Of a DNA stretch of 48,432 nucleotides, positions 33,986-42,200 are shown in pieces (the stretch's first letter is position 1; every line of letters begins with the position of its first letter). Below the pieces are notes generated by a model. That model was not told the DNA's origin, ran no database searches, and saw only the letters and a list, made by a program, of their open reading frames with translations. The position numbers and the translations under genes were made by a program. This DNA comes from Novosphingobium sp. B 225 (GTDB lineage: Bacteria; Pseudomonadota; Alphaproteobacteria; Sphingomonadales; Sphingomonadaceae): positions 13,129 to 61,560 of the forward strand of contig NZ_MWLM01000073.1 in assembly GCF_002198665.1 (NCBI RefSeq), given 5' to 3'.

Positions 33986-34654
33986 ATGCGCAAGGCTGTG
34001 TTCCTTTTGCCGATGCTGGCCCTGACCGCTGCCTGTGGAGCGATCCCGCAGGCGCAGGCCCCGCAGCGTGCCGCGGTTAACCGCCCCGCCGCGGCAACCA
34101 TGGCCGCGCGCCCGGAAAACCGCGTCTGCCTGTCTGGGCTCGGCGCGAGCCGGGCGAGCTTCACCCCGCTGCCCGATCAGTATTACGGCGCGGGGTGCAG
34201 TGCGGTGAATGCGGTGCGGCTGGCCAGCCTGCGCAGCGATTCGGCATCGCTGGGGCTGACCAACCTGGGCCCGGTGACCTGCCCGCTCGCCGAAACCTTT
34301 GCCGCCTGGGCCCGGTTCGGCGCAGACCGCTCCGCGCAGCAAATTCTGGGCAGCGCGCTGGTGCGGATCGAAACCATGGGCAGCTACAATTGCCGCAACG
34401 TGGCCGGCAGCGAACGCCGCAGCGCCCATGCCACCGCCAATGCGATCGACGTATCAGGCTTCGTTCTGGCTGACGGGCGCCGGATCACCGTTTCAGGCGA
34501 CTGGCACAGCGCCAGCCCGCGCGTGCGCCAGTTCCTGACCACCGTGCAAGGCAGCGCCTGCAAGCGCTTTGGTACGGTGCTGGGCCCGGCCTACAACCAG
34601 GCCCACCACGATCACCTGCATCTGGAACTCAGCGGCAAAGCGTTCTGCCGGTAA
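33986..34654 (+). CDS. Extensin-like family lipoprotein
   Basis: The 222-aa precursor has a lipobox (MLALTAACGAIPQ, Cys17) and a C-terminal extensin-like domain. Segments SAHATANAIDVSGFVLADGR, ISVSGDWHS-like DWHSASPRVRQF and QAHHDHLHLELSGKAFC give the His and Asp pattern of VanY/LAS-type zinc peptidases. The conserved Cys pairs (CLSG, GAGCS, CPLAE, NCRNV, ACKRF, FCR) suggest disulfides. A role in cell-wall peptide cleavage at the envelope is inferred. It is divergent from serC and convergent with brnA. Confidence 0.82.
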   Translation: MRKAVFLLPMLALTAACGAIPQAQAPQRAAVNRPAAATMAARPENRVCLSGLGASRASFTPLPDQYYGAGCSAVNAVRLASLRSDSASLGLTNLGPVTCPLAETFAAWARFGADRSAQQILGSALVRIETMGSYNCRNVAGSERRSAHATANAIDVSGFVLADGRRITVSGDWHSASPRVRQFLTTVQGSACKRFGTVLGPAYNQAHHDHLHLELSGKAFCR

Positions 34655-34659
34655 GCGTG

Positions 34660-34932
34660 CTACTTCACAAAGGCCTTGCGCAGCGCTTCGTCCGCGCGGC
34701 GCTGCCAGCCTGCCCCGGTTGAGCGCAAGGCGGCCAGGACCTCGGGCGAAAGCCGCAGATTGACCTTTTGCTTGAGCTCTTCCGGCGCCTTGGCCGGGCG
34801 GCCACGCGGGCGGACCAGCAGCGCGGCAAATTCCGCCCCATGCACTTCGGCGGCGGGGCGCGCGCGAGCCAGCATCTCGTCCGTCAGCTCGGGAATGTCG
34901 TCGAAATCATCGACTAGCGGCATTTTGCTCAT
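34660..34932 (-). CDS. brnA: BrnA-type antitoxin
   Basis: The 90-aa protein has an acidic N-terminus (PLVDDFDDIPELTDEMLARA), a GRPAK linker, and the C-terminal KQKVNLRLSPEVLAALRSTG with GWQRRADEALRKAF, the BrnA ribbon-helix-helix-like DNA-binding pattern. BrnA neutralises BrnT and represses its own operon. Its start overlaps the end of the BrnT frame by 26 bases, as in typical brnTA pairs. An ATG three codons later is also possible. The partner toxin is truncated, so this may be an orphan antitoxin. Confidence 0.85.
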   Translation of the reverse strand: MSKMPLVDDFDDIPELTDEMLARARPAAEVHGAEFAALLVRPRGRPAKAPEELKQKVNLRLSPEVLAALRSTGAGWQRRADEALRKAFVK

Positions 34933-35164
34933 AGCGCCTCAGCTCCTTCTCATGCGCCCGTCTGAAGCCAATCAATCGTATCTTGTCGTCGCGACGGACG
35001 TAAACGATCAAATGGGGCAAGCGAGCAATCCGTCCAACCGCAATGAAGCGCTGTTCGCCGTAGTCTTTACGAATGTCTTCGAATACGACCGGATCTTCAT
35101 CAAAGCCGGAAAAATCAGCCAGCGTCCTTCGGCATGAAGAAAGTGTAGTCCGGCAGGCTTTCAA
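34907..35164 (-). pseudogene. 5'-truncated BrnT-type toxin
   Basis: From about 35128 the frame reads LADFSGFDEDPVVFEDIRKD, then YGEQRFIAVGRI and IRLIGFRRAHEKELRRYEQ, which match the middle and C-terminal parts of BrnT ribonucleases. The N-terminal family segment with the Trp-Asp-x-x-Lys and Asn-x-x-Lys-His-Gly pattern is missing. The frame upstream lies inside the end of the Anbu gene, in another reading frame, and shows no BrnT similarity (KACRTTLSSCRRT). The only start is TTG at 35164. The toxin is therefore probably inactive, though the truncated frame is open. Confidence 0.7.
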
Positions 35165-35873
35165 ACGCCAGTTTCAACGCCTCGCTCCACCCCACCGAGA
35201 TGGCGTGGAAATAGGGGTTGTCCTTGCCGATCCGGCGCTGGTGCGCGGGTTCGAAGCGGTCGTTCTCGATCACCAGCAGGTCCAGCGGCAGCCCGACCGA
35301 AAGGTTCGCCTTGATCGTCGAATCGAAGCTGACCATCAGCAGCTTGACTGCGTCTTCAAAGCTCATGTCACGGCTATAGCCGCGCAGGATGATCGGCCGG
35401 CCATATTTGGTTTCGCCGATCTGGAAGAACGGCGTGTCAAAGCTGGCTTCGATGAAATTGCCTTCGGGATAGATCAGGAACAGGCGCGGTTCCATGCCCT
35501 TGATCTGGCCGGCGACGATGATCGAGGCGGTGAAGGTGCCCGGCCCGGCGGTTTCGCCGTTGCTTTCATCGCTGCTCGCGATCGTTTCGCGCAGCATCCG
35601 GCCAACTTCGGTCGCGACCTGAAACATGGTCGGGGCTTCCAGCACCGAATTGTGCCGTTCAGCCGGAGCCTTGTTGCGTTCTTCCAGCTGGCTGATCACG
35701 GCCTGGGTGGTGGCAAGGTTGCCCGCCGTCATCAACGCGATCATGCGTTCGCCCGGCACCGACCAGTGGTGCATCTTGCGGAACACCGAAATATTGTCGA
35801 CGCCCGAATTGGTGCGGGTGTCGCTCATCAGGACCAGCCCTTTGTCGAGCATCATGCCAACGCAGTACGTCAC
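35115..35873 (-). CDS. Anbu proteasome-like peptidase
   Basis: The 252-aa protein begins MTYCVGMMLDKGLVLMSDTR, matching Anbu (ancestral beta-subunit) Ntn-hydrolases; Thr2 would be the catalytic N-terminal residue. IALMTAGNLATTQAVISQLE and GTFTASIIVAGQIKGMEPRL are further fold segments, with SFDSTIKANLSVGLPLDLL near the end. It is the last gene of a four-gene operon with ATP-grasp, alpha-E and transglutaminase-like proteins. The start is GTG. Its 3' end is directly followed by the BrnT fragment. Substrates of Anbu are poorly known. Confidence 0.92.
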   Translation of the reverse strand: MTYCVGMMLDKGLVLMSDTRTNSGVDNISVFRKMHHWSVPGERMIALMTAGNLATTQAVISQLEERNKAPAERHNSVLEAPTMFQVATEVGRMLRETIASSDESNGETAGPGTFTASIIVAGQIKGMEPRLFLIYPEGNFIEASFDTPFFQIGETKYGRPIILRGYSRDMSFEDAVKLLMVSFDSTIKANLSVGLPLDLLVIENDRFEPAHQRRIGKDNPYFHAISVGWSEALKLAFESLPDYTFFMPKDAG

Positions 35874-35899
35874 GAACGAATCCCCTTCATTCGCCGCGT

Positions 35900-36715
35900 C
35901 TATTGCTCTGACGTCTGCTGTTCAACCGCCAGCTTGACTGCCAGCCGACTTTCCCCCGATCCCCAGCTGAGCCCCGTCACCGGCGCGGCCTCGCGGTAAT
36001 CGCGGCCAGTGGCAACGCGGATATAGCGTTCGTCAGGGCTGATCCCGTTCGACACATCAAACCCGACCCAGCCCAGCCCTGCGACATGGGCTTCGGCCCA
36101 GGCGTGACTGGCCTCCTGATCGATCCGGTCATCCATCATCAGATAGCCGCTGACATAGCGTGCCGGAATGCCCAGCGCGCGCGCTGCGCCGATCAGGATA
36201 TGGGCATGGTCCTGGCACACCCCCATGCCCAGCGCGGCGGCTTCCTCGCCGCTGGTGTGGACCTGGGTTTCACCCGTGACATAGGCGACATGGGCCAGGA
36301 TCAGGGTGGACAGCTGGTGCAGCACGGCCAGCACATTGCCCTTGGGCGCATCGACCTGCGCCATGATCGCCCGCACCCGGGGGCCGGGCCGGGTCAGCGG
36401 CGATTGCGCCAGAAAGGCCCATAGCGGCATGTGCCCACTGTGGTGGCCCAGCACCCCGGCATTGTCGGCTGTGGCGATCAGCCCTTCGCACATCACTCTA
36501 ACATCGGTCACTCCAGGCAGGACCGAAACCAGCGTGATATGGTTGTGGTTGTGGTCTTCGTATTCCACCTCGCGCACTGCGCCTTCGAACTGCATCGACC
36601 AGTTCAGCACCTGCTGGCCGTGAGTGGTCTTGGGGGTCAGCCGCAGCCGCTGCAACCCGTGCGAGACCGGCTGGTCAAACTGGTAATGGGTGGTGTGGGC
36701 AACGCGCAGTCTCAT
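35900..36715 (-). CDS. Transglutaminase-like family protein (Anbu operon)
   Basis: The 271-aa protein has the bacterial transglutaminase N-terminal domain (MRLRVAHTTHYQFDQPVSHG) and a papain-like catalytic domain: Cys167 in GMGVCQDHAHILIG, His204 in QEASHAWAEAHV and Asp220 in WVGFDVSNG. It could be a peptidase or an amide-bond-forming enzyme. It overlaps the alpha-E gene by one base (TGATG) if started at ATG 36715; a GTG three bases earlier is also possible. It lies 26 bases before Anbu. Confidence 0.92.
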   Translation of the reverse strand: MRLRVAHTTHYQFDQPVSHGLQRLRLTPKTTHGQQVLNWSMQFEGAVREVEYEDHNHNHITLVSVLPGVTDVRVMCEGLIATADNAGVLGHHSGHMPLWAFLAQSPLTRPGPRVRAIMAQVDAPKGNVLAVLHQLSTLILAHVAYVTGETQVHTSGEEAAALGMGVCQDHAHILIGAARALGIPARYVSGYLMMDDRIDQEASHAWAEAHVAGLGWVGFDVSNGISPDERYIRVATGRDYREAAPVTGLSWGSGESRLAVKLAVEQQTSEQ

Positions 36716-37668
36716 CACGCATAGAACCTGTAATCATACTCGATCGCCTGAGCGACCTGCTGGTTGCAGGCCACGAAGAGGGTGATGAATTCATGCAGCC
36801 CGCCTTCGAGAATCGAATCGATGCTGCTTTGGTGGAACCGCGTCCCCAGCCCGCGCAGCAATTCGTGTGCGCTGGTTTCGTGGCCATATTCATGGGCCAG
36901 ACCAAACAGGTTGCTGCGCAGCTTGTCGATGCAGAAGGCCAGGCTGCGCGGGAAGCGCTGATCGAGGATCAGGAATTCCGCGATCCCGCGCGGGTCCATC
37001 TTGCCCGCGTTGAGCCAGCGGTAGGAGCGTTCCCCCGCGACCGATCGCAGCACCGATTCCCACTGCACATTGTCCAGGCTCGATCCGACCCAGGCGATGG
37101 ATGGCAGCAGGACATAGTACTTCACGTCCAGAATCCGCGCCGTGTTGTCGGCGCGTTCGATGAACGTGCCGATGCGGGTGAAATTGTGGATCTCGTTGCG
37201 CAGCATGGTGCCTTCCATCGCGCCGCGCACCAGAGTCATCTGGCGGCGGATCGCGGCCAGCACTTCGCCCAGCATGGGTTCGCGCACCGGGCGGGCCAGC
37301 ACGTCCTTCAGGCTCATCCAGCTTTCGTTGACCGCTTCCCAAACTTCGCGGGTCAGTGCGGTGCGGACCGCGCGGGCATTGGTGCGCGCGCCTTCGATCA
37401 TCGCCAGCACCGATCCGGGGTTACCCTTGTCGCGCAGCAGAAAGTTCCAGACCTTGTCGCCGCTGTACTCGGTGCCGTGAACCGCCTCGTAATCAAACGC
37501 GGCGCCGACCGTGGTGATGACCGAGCGCCATTCTTCATGACTGGCGGACTGGTCACGGGTCAGCGCCATGCGGAACCCGGCCTCAAGCAGCCGCGCGGTA
37601 TTCTCTGCGCGTTCGAGGTAGCGGGCCATCCAGAAGACGCCATTGGCGGTGCGGCCGAGCATAGCCAT
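36715..37668 (-). CDS. Alpha-E domain protein (Anbu operon)
   Basis: The 317-aa, almost entirely helical protein begins MAMLGRTANGVFWMARYLER with the AENTARLLEAG segment, and has HNFTRIGTFIERADNTARIL as an internal repeat of it. These are typical of alpha-E (DUF403) proteins that accompany circularly permuted ATP-grasp ligases. Its role is unknown; it may be a partner subunit of the ligase. Its ATG overlaps the ATP-grasp stop by one base. Confidence 0.92.
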   Translation of the reverse strand: MAMLGRTANGVFWMARYLERAENTARLLEAGFRMALTRDQSASHEEWRSVITTVGAAFDYEAVHGTEYSGDKVWNFLLRDKGNPGSVLAMIEGARTNARAVRTALTREVWEAVNESWMSLKDVLARPVREPMLGEVLAAIRRQMTLVRGAMEGTMLRNEIHNFTRIGTFIERADNTARILDVKYYVLLPSIAWVGSSLDNVQWESVLRSVAGERSYRWLNAGKMDPRGIAEFLILDQRFPRSLAFCIDKLRSNLFGLAHEYGHETSAHELLRGLGTRFHQSSIDSILEGGLHEFITLFVACNQQVAQAIEYDYRFYA

Positions 37669-39095
37669 CAGTCCTCCAGCACCCAGGAGTCTTTGGTCCC
37701 GCCGCCCTGCGACGAATTGACCACCAGCGAACCCTTTTGCAGCGCCACGCGGGTCAGGCCGCCGGGGGTGATGTCGGTCCCTTGCGGGCTGACCAGCACG
37801 AATGGCCTGAGGTCCACGTGGCGCGGGGCAAGGCCAGCCTTGGTAAAGATCGGCACGGTCGACAGCGCCAGCGTGGGCTGGGCGATGTAATTATCCGGCT
37901 TGGCGCGCAGCTTGGCGGCGAAAGCCTCGATCTCCTTCTTGCTGCTGGTCGGGCCGATCAGCATGCCATAGCCGCCCGATCCGTGGACTTCCTTGACCAC
38001 CAGATCGGCCAGATTGTCGAGCACATAGGCCAGACTGTCCGCCTCGCTGCAGCGCCAGGTCGGAACATTGGCCAGCAGCGGCTTTTCGCCGGTATAGAAT
38101 TCGACGATTTCGGGCATGAAGCTGTAGATCGCCTTGTCGTCCGCGATCCCGGTGCCCGGCGCATTGGCGATGGTGATCCCCCCGGCGCGGTAGATGTCCA
38201 TGATCCCCGGCACGCCCAGCACCGAAGTGGGATTGAAGCTAAGCGGATCGAGGAAATCGTCATCGACCCGGCGGTAGAGCACGTCGATCGGGGTATAGCC
38301 GCGCGTGGTGCGCATCGCGACCCGGCCATCGACCACTCTGAGGTCGCTGCCTTCGACCAGTTCGGCACCCATCTGATCGGCCAGAAAGGCATGTTCGAAA
38401 TAGGCCGAATTGTAGATCCCCGGGGTCAGCACCGCCACCACCGGGCGCTCCCCCGCACAGGCCGGGGCACAAGCGGCGAGGCTCTTTGCCAGGCGGCGGG
38501 GATAGTCCTGCACCGGGCGCACGTTCACTTTGGTGAACAGTTCCGGGAACATCGCCATCATCGTTTCGCGGTTTTCCAGCATGTAGGACACGCCGCTGGG
38601 GGTGCGGGCATTGTCTTCCAGCACCATGAAATCATCCGGCCCGGTCCGCACCAGATCGATCCCGACGATGTGGGTATAGACCCCGCCCGGCGGGACAAAG
38701 CCGACCATCTGGGGCAGGAACGCCTCGTTCTGCGCGATCAGACGCTGCGGAAAACGTCCGGCGCGGACAATCTCCTGACGGTGGTAAATGTCATGCAGAA
38801 AGGCGTTGAGCGCGCGCACCCGCTGTTCGATCCCGCGTGACAGCTTGCGCCATTCCGCCGCAGTGACGATCCGCGGCACCATATCAAACGGGATCAGCCG
38901 TTCTTCCCCGGCATCGTCGCCATAGACGTTGAACGTGATCCCGGTCTTGCGAAAGAACCCTTCGGCCTCGGCCCCCTTGCGGCGCAAGGCCAGCGGGTCC
39001 TGGGCATCGTACCACTCGCGGTAACCGCTGTACGCGGCGCGCACCGTGCCTTCGGCGGTGAGCATCTCGTCAAACGACGAGGGCGAGTGAGTCAT
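37668..39095 (-). CDS. Circularly permuted type 2 ATP-grasp protein (Anbu operon)
   Basis: The 475-aa protein is the first gene of the Anbu operon. ERLIPFDMVPRIVTAAEWRK, LEDNARTPSGVSYMLENRET, GYTPIDVLYRRVDDDFLDPL, GTGIADDKAIYSFMPEIVEF and KEVHGSGGYGMLIGP are signatures of this ligase family, which probably joins an amine to a carboxylate using ATP; the peptide-type product is unknown. Upstream lies a 185-base gap with the next minus-strand gene, containing a possible TTGACT -35 box and an imperfect GGTGAAAA/TTTTCAC inverted repeat. Confidence 0.94.
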   Translation of the reverse strand: MTHSPSSFDEMLTAEGTVRAAYSGYREWYDAQDPLALRRKGAEAEGFFRKTGITFNVYGDDAGEERLIPFDMVPRIVTAAEWRKLSRGIEQRVRALNAFLHDIYHRQEIVRAGRFPQRLIAQNEAFLPQMVGFVPPGGVYTHIVGIDLVRTGPDDFMVLEDNARTPSGVSYMLENRETMMAMFPELFTKVNVRPVQDYPRRLAKSLAACAPACAGERPVVAVLTPGIYNSAYFEHAFLADQMGAELVEGSDLRVVDGRVAMRTTRGYTPIDVLYRRVDDDFLDPLSFNPTSVLGVPGIMDIYRAGGITIANAPGTGIADDKAIYSFMPEIVEFYTGEKPLLANVPTWRCSEADSLAYVLDNLADLVVKEVHGSGGYGMLIGPTSSKKEIEAFAAKLRAKPDNYIAQPTLALSTVPIFTKAGLAPRHVDLRPFVLVSPQGTDITPGGLTRVALQKGSLVVNSSQGGGTKDSWVLED

Positions 39096-39280
39096 GCCAA
39101 GCGTCCCCTTCGCCGACTATGACTGACGTGTGACGGGGGAGAGTCAAGTCCAATCATGCTGCACTTGCGAACAACGGTGAAAAAATTCGGACTTTCAGGC
39201 GTTTTCACACCTTCGTGAGGCGTGACGGGCAGCGGTGGTTGGCGGGAACGGAAGCGGGGGCGATCAGGCCCGGCTGCCGC

Positions 39281-40192
39281 TCACTTGGCCTCACCCAAAA
39301 CAGCCCTGGTCATGCCATCGACCAGCTTGCCGCGATGGAACCGCGCCTCGCGCGCCAGCGGCATGGCATAGAGCGCCTTGAGCATCGCCTCGTCCTGCGT
39401 GGTCAGCTCATCGGGCACCGTCGCGCCAGGGGCAAACAGCGCCAGGATCGATCCCGGCGGCGGATCGGCCAGCGGGCGGATTTCGGCCAGCAGGACCAGC
39501 GCGGCGAATTCACCCACTGCGGCCAGCGACTTGCCCTGCGCCAGGTTGACATCCACAACCACCCCGGCGCCCTTAAGCTCACGCTTGCCGGGCGTTGCGA
39601 TCAGGCTGCTGACCTTGCTGGCGAATACGTCCTGAGTGGGCCCGCCGCCAGTGCTGGTGCCCCCTTCGGGCGTGATCTGAAAGCCCAGCGGCGGAACCGC
39701 CATCACGGCATCGCCATCGGCCCCGCGCAAGCCGGTACGGTACCACCAGCGCAGCGGCGCATTGCCCCCGCGCATATCCGCCAGTTGCACCTCGCCCAAT
39801 TCGTCAAAAGCACTCGGTTCGCGCCGTTCCAGGTCTCGGACATAGCCTGCGGCATCGGGCGTGAAAGCGATCACCGCATTGGCGCGGCATCCGGGCCTTG
39901 CCAGCCTGACGCCGACCCGGCTGGCGATCCGCTGAAATCGCGCGCTGACCATGCCGCCGATTCCCGCATCCACCCCCAGCACTTTCAGGCAGACCGGATC
40001 GATCCACCGCGCCGCTGGAGTAATTCCTCGGGCGATCCCCAGCTTGCTGACATAGTCCACGGCCTGGGCGCGGGCCTGTTCCCGATCAAGCCGCTGGCCG
40101 GTGACAGTGATTTCCGGTTCGGCCCGCAGCGGCGCGGCCAGCGCCAGGCTGGTCACGATTGTCAGGCCCATGACGGCGCGCAGCAAAATCAT
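39281..40192 (-). CDS. Secreted protein of unknown function
   Basis: The 303-aa precursor has a signal peptide (LLRAVMGLTIVTSLALAAPLRA, cut near residue 24) followed by EPEITVTGQRLDREQARAQA, a phrase frequent in sphingomonad secreted proteins. The mature protein contains three or more Cys (DPVCLKVLG, ARPGCRANAV) and a long central part rich in Ala and Arg. No domain was recognised. The ATG at 40192 is chosen because the frame upstream has no signal character. It lies 114 bases after the dimethylargininase stop, with a CCTGTC/GACAGG hairpin at 40232-40250 in the gap. Confidence 0.7.
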   Translation of the reverse strand: MILLRAVMGLTIVTSLALAAPLRAEPEITVTGQRLDREQARAQAVDYVSKLGIARGITPAARWIDPVCLKVLGVDAGIGGMVSARFQRIASRVGVRLARPGCRANAVIAFTPDAAGYVRDLERREPSAFDELGEVQLADMRGGNAPLRWWYRTGLRGADGDAVMAVPPLGFQITPEGGTSTGGGPTQDVFASKVSSLIATPGKRELKGAGVVVDVNLAQGKSLAAVGEFAALVLLAEIRPLADPPPGSILALFAPGATVPDELTTQDEAMLKALYAMPLAREARFHRGKLVDGMTRAVLGEAK

Positions 40193-40306
40193 CGCAGTTC
40201 TCCTGCCTGGACGCGCAGGATACCACAGCTGCCTGTCAGATTGCGACAGGAAAGATGAACCGGAACAAGCCGATCGCCGCCCTGTCAGACGCAAATCAGC
40301 CAGCGC

Positions 40307-41092
40307 CTAACCCGCCCTCCAGCGCAGCGACATGCAGGTAAACCCGGCGTCGATCTTGGCGATTTCGGCATTGGGCAGCGCCGCCACGCGGGCGCCGTAT
40401 CCATCCAGCAGCTCGATCAGCCGGGGATAGCCCGCGCCAACCAGGATCGTATCGCGCACCCGCAGCACATTGGCTCCGCCGTCCTCACCTTCGGGCACCA
40501 CCAGCACGCGGTATCCGGCAAAGATCCCGCTGGCGGCAAGCGGGGCGGTGGCGAGCACGGTTTCCTCGTCAATCAGCGAACTGGCGGTCTTGAGATGCAG
40601 CACTTCGGGCGGGGTCTCGGCCACTTTCGCGCTATAGCCCAGTTCGGCCAGCAGCCCGGCCAATGCCTCGGCCCCGGCGCGGTCGGTGCGGGCCGACAGG
40701 CCGATATAGGCGAAGTCCGGCATCACCAGCACATCGCCGCCATCGGCATAGCCTTCGCGCTGTTCCAGCAGCACGGGAAAACGCGCCGCCAGCACGTCAC
40801 GCAAGAACTGCCCCTCCGCCTCGCGGCTTGGCGCACCGGGGCGCAGCAGCACCGCGCCTTCGGGAAAGACCAGCGCCGGGTCTTCGACAAAGATCGCGTC
40901 GGGGAAATCCTCCAGCGGATCGAGTTCCTGCACCGCCAGCCCGGCGCTGCGCAGCGCCGCGACATAGCCCGCATGCTCGGCCAGCACCCCGTCCAGCGTG
41001 GGATCCGCACCTCCGCCCGCGCGCAGGCCCTTGACCACGCTGGCGCCGGGGCGGCGCACGATCGCATCGGTAAAATCGAAGATTCGCGTCAT
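40307..41092 (-). CDS. Dimethylarginine dimethylaminohydrolase (DDAH) family protein
   Basis: The 261-aa protein shows the guanidino-group hydrolase pattern: DFPDAIFVEDPALVF, GYADGGDVLVMPDFAYIGLS, EVLHLKTASSLIDEETVL with the catalytic His, and KIDAGFTCMSLRWRAG with Cys253. The combination points to DDAH, which forms citrulline from methylated arginine, rather than arginine deiminase, but substrate choice is not provable from sequence. It is separated from the GlsB gene by a hairpin. Confidence 0.85.
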   Translation of the reverse strand: MTRIFDFTDAIVRRPGASVVKGLRAGGGADPTLDGVLAEHAGYVAALRSAGLAVQELDPLEDFPDAIFVEDPALVFPEGAVLLRPGAPSREAEGQFLRDVLAARFPVLLEQREGYADGGDVLVMPDFAYIGLSARTDRAGAEALAGLLAELGYSAKVAETPPEVLHLKTASSLIDEETVLATAPLAASGIFAGYRVLVVPEGEDGGANVLRVRDTILVGAGYPRLIELLDGYGARVAALPNAEIAKIDAGFTCMSLRWRAG

Positions 41093-41109
41093 TGCGCCTC
41101 ACATGCAAA

Positions 41110-41133
41110 GGGCGGAGCGCCAGCGCCCCGCCC
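41110..41133 (-). terminator. Hairpin between GlsB and DDAH genes
   Basis: On the minus strand GGGCGG...CCGCCC with an inner GGCGCTGGCGCT forms a strong stem, followed by TTTG. The T run is short, so it may be a weak terminator or an attenuating hairpin before the DDAH gene. Confidence 0.45.
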
Positions 41134-41154
41134 CAAGGTTACCTGAAAGTGCGT

Positions 41155-41409
41155 TCAGACCTGGAGACCAAGCCGCTTGGCAACAAAGATCAGGATCATC
41201 GCGCCGAGGACCGAATAGATGAAACCGGCCGGCTTGAGCTGGGTGCCCGGCTCTTTATCAAGCATGCTGCCAACGAAGCCGGCCCCGAACGAACCCGCCA
41301 GACCCAGAACCATCGACATCAGCCAACCATTGCCATTGTCACCGACGTAGAACAGCTTTGCCAGGGCCCCGACGATCAGGCCCATCACTGCCATGCTGAC
41401 ATATTTCAT
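41155..41409 (-). CDS. GlsB/YeaQ/YmgE family membrane protein
   Basis: The 84-aa protein has three hydrophobic segments: VSMAVMGLIVGALAKLFYVG, MSMVLGLAGSFGAGFVG and GFIYSVLGAMILIFVAKRLG, with short polar links. GxxxG-type Gly patterns and length match the transglycosylase-associated GlsB family, whose members are often stress-induced; the molecular role is unknown. It ends 45 bases before the hairpin preceding the DDAH gene. Confidence 0.85.
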   Translation of the reverse strand: MKYVSMAVMGLIVGALAKLFYVGDNGNGWLMSMVLGLAGSFGAGFVGSMLDKEPGTQLKPAGFIYSVLGAMILIFVAKRLGLQV

Positions 41410-41513
41410 TGCGCTTCCCCTTTAACTAGCCCGAAGATATCACAATCGAAGCCGCTGCGACCCGTCTCTGGGCATGGGCAAGGCACTCCAAACCGCGCCG
41501 CGAGTCAAGGATT

Positions 41514-41545
41514 TGCTGCGCAGCATCAGGTTTTGCTGCGCAGCA
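41514..41545. repeat. Two 12-base palindromes exactly 20 bases apart
   Basis: TGCTGCGCAGCA, a perfect palindrome, occurs at 41514-41525 and again at 41534-41545. Both are preceded by TTT or TTTT. They lie about 105 bases upstream of the GlsB gene and between it and the DUF3617 lipoprotein gene, whose coding ends nearby. Spacing of two helical turns would suit a pair of regulator dimers. Confidence 0.7.
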
Positions 41546-41586
41546 TAGCGCCCTGTCGGGCAACCCGGGGGCAGCAGAATGCAGCG

Positions 41587-42150
41587 CTATTTGCAGTCAC
41601 CGATCCGTTCGCTGATCACCTGGGCCTGCATATGCATGCCGCCGCCGGGCAGGCTGGCACCGCTGGTGTCGGTGGTCATCTTCAGGTCCGATCCGGTTGG
41701 CGTGAAAGTGCCATGCAGCACCGACTTCGTGGTCATGCCTTTGGCCGTCTGGCAGGTCATCTGCGCGTCAATCGCGCCGCCATCGGCCTTGAAGCTGTCA
41801 TATTTGCAGTTCCCTTCGGCGGCGTGCCGGGTCATTTCCTCATAGCCCATATTGGCCTTGTCCGGGGTCAGACAGAATTCGGTGCTGTGTCCCGCCGCGC
41901 CAAACATACCTTTCATCCGCCCGGCCATCGCCTGATCCATTCCGGGGAAAGAGACGTCGCCGATCTTGATCGTGGTGCGGTACTGCCCCGGCTGCGGGCG
42001 CAGCGCGATCCCGGCGGCGGCGGCTTCCTGCTGCACTTCGCCCACGCTTTTGCCCCCACCCGCGCCCGCGTCTGCACCAGAGGGTTGCTGGTTGCAGGCC
42101 GCCAGCAACAGCAGCGGCACGGCCAGCGAAAACGGAGCAAGTCTGGGCAT
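41587..42150 (-). CDS. DUF3617 family lipoprotein
   Basis: The 187-aa precursor has a lipobox (PLLLLAACNQQPSG, Cys19). The mature part contains GQYRTTIKIGDVSFPGMDQA, TEFCLTPDKANMGYEEM, CKYDSFKADGGAIDAQMTCQ and ISERIGDCK, typical of DUF3617, a family common in sphingomonad envelopes with unknown function. Cys residues probably form two disulfides. The ATG at 42150 begins the signal; the 14 residues before it in the open frame are not signal-like. It lies 50 bases after the PilZ gene. Confidence 0.82.
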   Translation of the reverse strand: MPRLAPFSLAVPLLLLAACNQQPSGADAGAGGGKSVGEVQQEAAAAGIALRPQPGQYRTTIKIGDVSFPGMDQAMAGRMKGMFGAAGHSTEFCLTPDKANMGYEEMTRHAAEGNCKYDSFKADGGAIDAQMTCQTAKGMTTKSVLHGTFTPTGSDLKMTTDTSGASLPGGGMHMQAQVISERIGDCK

Positions 42151-42200
42151 GATGGCACCTCCGGCAAATTCTTCCGGAGTGGAGGCTATCAAGCCCTGGA

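Noticed and set aside
40232..40250. Terminator after the dimethylargininase gene
   Set aside because: The CCTGTC/GACAGG stem is only six pairs and has no T run on the relevant strand; it also lies upstream of that gene's end only for the neighbouring transcript.
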